From CAYMRB01 sp964392615 (lineage in GTDB: Bacteria > Planctomycetota > UBA8108), in contig CAYMRB010000557.1 of assembly GCA_964392615.1 (NCBI GenBank), positions 1-5,530 of the forward strand: a stretch of DNA of 5,530 nucleotides. Reading direction: 5' to 3'. A program made the translations under genes and the position numbers. The notes beneath the pieces are model-generated. The model was not told where the DNA came from. It did no database searches and saw only the letters and a list, made by a program, of their open reading frames with translations. Shown here piece by piece: positions 3,096-5,530 of this stretch; position 1 is the first letter of the stretch; every line of letters begins with the position of its first letter.

Positions 3096-5530
3096 GTGAC
3101 ACGAGTTCGACGGCAAAGCGGCCTCTCGGAGATTCCGGGAAGGATCGTGGGACTGACAGCGGTGATCGCCGCGGCGGGTCTGATGCTCGCGGGGTGTGCT
3201 GGGCCGACGGAGCCGAGCAGCACGATTCGCGATCGGGCCGCGCGGGCGTTGACGCCTGCACCTTTGGAGATCGACGTGGCGGAGCCGGTGCTATCGCCGG
3301 AGCCGGACGTGGCGAGGACGGAAGATGCGGCGGCCGTGCCGAGCGGTGCCGAGCATCGCACGCGCGGTGTCGCGCTGGGCGGCGGCGGGCAGGACGCTCG
3401 CAACGCCGGCGACGTGCTCGACCGGATGCGCAACGCGACGGACGTCGAGAAGGGCCTCTCGAAGGCGCTCGTCGAGGCGGCACAGGGTCACCTCGATCGC
3501 GGCGAGCTCGAGGAGGCCGAGGTCAAGCTCGAGCAGGCGCTCGGCAATTGGGCCGCCAATCAGGACGCGATCGAGCTTCTCGACGAGGTTCGCATGCGCC
3601 GTGGCGATCGCCGTGGCGAGCTGCCGTACATGGCGCGGATCCTGCGCGACCACGAGGCCGTGCAGCGAAAGCTCCTGCGCTACGAGATCGAGCGTCACCT
3701 GAACCGGGCCGAGGTCGCGTACGAGGGCGGCGAGTACGCGAAGTCGATCGACTCGTTCAAGCGCGCCGCGGACGGTATCCGCAACGCGCCGTACGAGGCC
3801 GACTTCGACAAGTACCTCGCACGCGCCGAGCAGGGCCTCGCGCGCTCCGAGAAGGCCCGCGTCCTCAAGGAAGAGCGCGAGCGGCTGGATCTGCAGCGTC
3901 TGATCCAGGAGAGCAAGTCGCAGGAGGAAAAGGAGTCGTTCGACTTCGTCCGCAACCACATCCGCGCGCTGCGCCGTCGCGCCATGGCCGCGATGGAAGA
4001 GCGCGACTACGACCGCGCCACGGAGCTCTACGCGAAGATCATCGAGCTCGATCCGCACGATGAGGACGCGCTCCGCAACCGGGCCTACGCGAAGGAAAAG
4101 CACCACCTCGACACCCTCGATCGCAAGATTCGCGAGTCGGTCGAGAACTTCCAGAAGGCCGTCATCGCGGTGGAAGAGTCGAGCATCGTCTACCAGCAGA
4201 TCTTCCGCTATCCCGACAAGTATGAGTGGCTGCGGCTGTCGCCCAAGGTCGTCAGCATCGAGGAGCAGGCCGAGAAGGAAGAGTCTGCGGTCACGAAGAA
4301 CCTCCGCTTGCGCTTGTCCCAACCCGTCAGCTTCGGCGTCGAGGAGGAGACCCCGCTGCGCGAGTGTCTGAATGACCTGCAGCGCCTGTCCGGGATCAAC
4401 TTCTTCATCCAGGACGATGGCGGCGATCTCGGCACGACCGGGATCGTCCTCGAGCAGCTCAACGAGCTGCCGCTGCAGAACGTGCTGACGTTCATGCTGC
4501 GCAAGCTCGACGACGACGACGTCGGCTTCGTGATTCGCGACGGTGCGGTCGTCATCGCGCAGGGCGAAGAGAACCTCAGGCCGCCGGAGTACCTGCGGTT
4601 TTACGAGGTCAGCGATATCACCAACAAGCACCCGGACTTCCCGGCCCCCGAGCTGGCGCTCGACAGCTTCGCCGGCCAGGAGGACGAGGAAGCCGATATC
4701 GATATCGGCGGCGAGGACGACGACACGGACCCCGTGCTCGGCAGCGACGAGCTCAAGGAGCTCATTCAGAACGAGCTCGGTGCCGCGGCCGAGGGGCCGG
4801 ACGGCGAGCCGGCGGAGGTCGAGGGAATCGACATCCTCAACGGCAAGCTGATGGCCCGCACGTCGGTCCAGAACCACTACCGGATCGCGACCATCCTCGA
4901 GCGTCTGCGCCGTGCGATGGGCATGATGGTCACCGTCGAGTCCCGCTTCCTCGATATCCAGGACAACTTCCTCGAGGACCTCGGCATCAACTTCGGTTCC
5001 GGTGCGTCGACGAACCTGCCGAACACGATTCCCGACATCGACGGCGCGGGAACGGCCGTCTCGCCCGGATACGAGTTCATCGACGCGCGCGGCGACTTCA
5101 ACCTGCGCGCGGCCACGATCGGCGCGCTGTCGAACCCGCTGGGTTCGCAGGTCAACCCGTTCAACCTGTCGGGCTCCGGCGGTGGTGCGTACCAGCTCAA
5201 CGTGATCGACGCGGAGCGCTTCCAGATGGAGGCCTTGCTCACCGCGGTCGCGAAGGAGCAGCAGATTCGCCGTCTGAACTCGCCGCGCGTCACTGCGTTC
5301 AACACGCAGACGTCGCACACGCTGGTCGTCAACCAGGCCGCGTATATCCAGGACCTCGAGGTCAACCAGACCGGCGTCATCCCGGTCATCAACCCGGTCA
5401 TCGGCGTGCTCAACACGGGCTCGATCCTCGAGGTGCGCCCGACGATCAGCTACGACCGGAAGTACATCGTTCTCGAGATTCAGCCGACGCTGGCCGAGCA
5501 GATCGGCCAGGACACGGCGATCCTGACTCT
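3096..5530 (+). CDS. Lipoprotein secretin with N-terminal TPR-like region (PilQ/GspD family, Amuc_1098-like; 3' end missing)
   Basis: The frame is open from GTG 3096 to the window edge, 811 residues with no stop. Residues 1-33 form a lipoprotein signal peptide with basic start, hydrophobic core and lipobox LMLAGC, so Cys34 (3195-3197) should be lipidated. After a Pro/Ala-rich linker come TPR-like helical pairs at about 118-165, 196-255 and 290-325 (the last, with DYDRATELYAKIIELDP, is the clearest) and a charged helix at 245-285. Residues about 404-490 are an N0/STN-type domain (TPLRECLNDLQRLSGINF, then LPLQNVL). A further ring domain starts at RFYEVSDI (501-508), is interrupted by an acidic insertion (about 528-577) and resumes to about 610. 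The outer-membrane secretin domain starts near 612 (VTVESRFLDIQDNFLEDLGI) and contains RLNSPRVTAFN (726-736) and GSILEVRPTIS (775-785). The product should be the multimeric outer-membrane channel for a type IV pilus or related secretion machine. The last strands of the domain lie beyond the window. Confidence 0.93.
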   Translation, partial: MTRVRRQSGLSEIPGRIVGLTAVIAAAGLMLAGCAGPTEPSSTIRDRAARALTPAPLEIDVAEPVLSPEPDVARTEDAAAVPSGAEHRTRGVALGGGGQDARNAGDVLDRMRNATDVEKGLSKALVEAAQGHLDRGELEEAEVKLEQALGNWAANQDAIELLDEVRMRRGDRRGELPYMARILRDHEAVQRKLLRYEIERHLNRAEVAYEGGEYAKSIDSFKRAADGIRNAPYEADFDKYLARAEQGLARSEKARVLKEERERLDLQRLIQESKSQEEKESFDFVRNHIRALRRRAMAAMEERDYDRATELYAKIIELDPHDEDALRNRAYAKEKHHLDTLDRKIRESVENFQKAVIAVEESSIVYQQIFRYPDKYEWLRLSPKVVSIEEQAEKEESAVTKNLRLRLSQPVSFGVEEETPLRECLNDLQRLSGINFFIQDDGGDLGTTGIVLEQLNELPLQNVLTFMLRKLDDDDVGFVIRDGAVVIAQGEENLRPPEYLRFYEVSDITNKHPDFPAPELALDSFAGQEDEEADIDIGGEDDDTDPVLGSDELKELIQNELGAAAEGPDGEPAEVEGIDILNGKLMARTSVQNHYRIATILERLRRAMGMMVTVESRFLDIQDNFLEDLGINFGSGASTNLPNTIPDIDGAGTAVSPGYEFIDARGDFNLRAATIGALSNPLGSQVNPFNLSGSGGGAYQLNVIDAERFQMEALLTAVAKEQQIRRLNSPRVTAFNTQTSHTLVVNQAAYIQDLEVNQTGVIPVINPVIGVLNTGSILEVRPTISYDRKYIVLEIQPTLAEQIGQDTAILT

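Noticed and set aside
2454..3116. 220-codon minus-strand frame spanning the gap
   Set aside because: Its length tempted me because it almost fills the gap. However, it needs a TTG start, its third positions lack the strong G/C preference of the real genes, and its Ser/Arg/Pro-rich product has no recognisable motif.
3291..5318. 675-codon open frame on the minus strand
   Set aside because: It lies opposite the secretin gene, whose signal peptide and secretin motifs are unmistakable. The minus-strand translation is a Leu/Val/Arg/Asp-rich mirror of GC-rich codons with no domain.

Overview
The window is a GC-rich stretch in which every supported gene lies on the + strand. It holds part of an envelope-spanning machine of the type IV pilus / type II secretion class. 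In order: the C-terminal acidic tail of an upstream protein (1-166), a single-pass membrane protein (173-1195), a second single-pass membrane protein with a fibronectin-III-like domain and a PilP/GspC-like domain (1279-2430), a 665-base stretch without a convincing gene (2431-3095), and a lipoprotein secretin with N-terminal TPR-like helices (3096 to the right edge, incomplete).

The order (acidic-tailed upstream protein, two bitopic periplasmic proteins, TPR-secretin) resembles the Akkermansia pilus-like locus read from Amuc_1101 (PilM-like) through Amuc_1100 and Amuc_1099 to Amuc_1098 (secretin). That comparison rests on gene order, topology and domain type from memory, not on an alignment. 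With the high G+C, Gram-negative envelope and Asp-rich tails, I lean towards a Planctomycetota or other PVC-superphylum bacterium. This is inference; a myxobacterial or acidobacterial source cannot be excluded.

Working model: the two bitopic proteins have short cytoplasmic N-termini and project into the periplasm as an alignment sub-complex, in place of PilN/PilO/PilP. The C-terminal domain of the second would dock on the N0-like domain of the secretin. The secretin is anchored by its own lipid and forms the outer-membrane ring. The first three proteins all carry runs of aspartate near the C-terminus (13, 8, and 5+6 residues), and the secretin has an acidic insertion between its periplasmic domains, so strong local negative charge is a theme of the whole cluster.

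The first three genes are tightly spaced and probably one transcript. The secretin is separated by a long gap whose first 90 bases fold into four adjacent hairpins. It has its own good ribosome binding site, so it could be transcribed or regulated separately. I see no tRNA, rRNA, CRISPR, insertion sequence or convincing intrinsic terminator.
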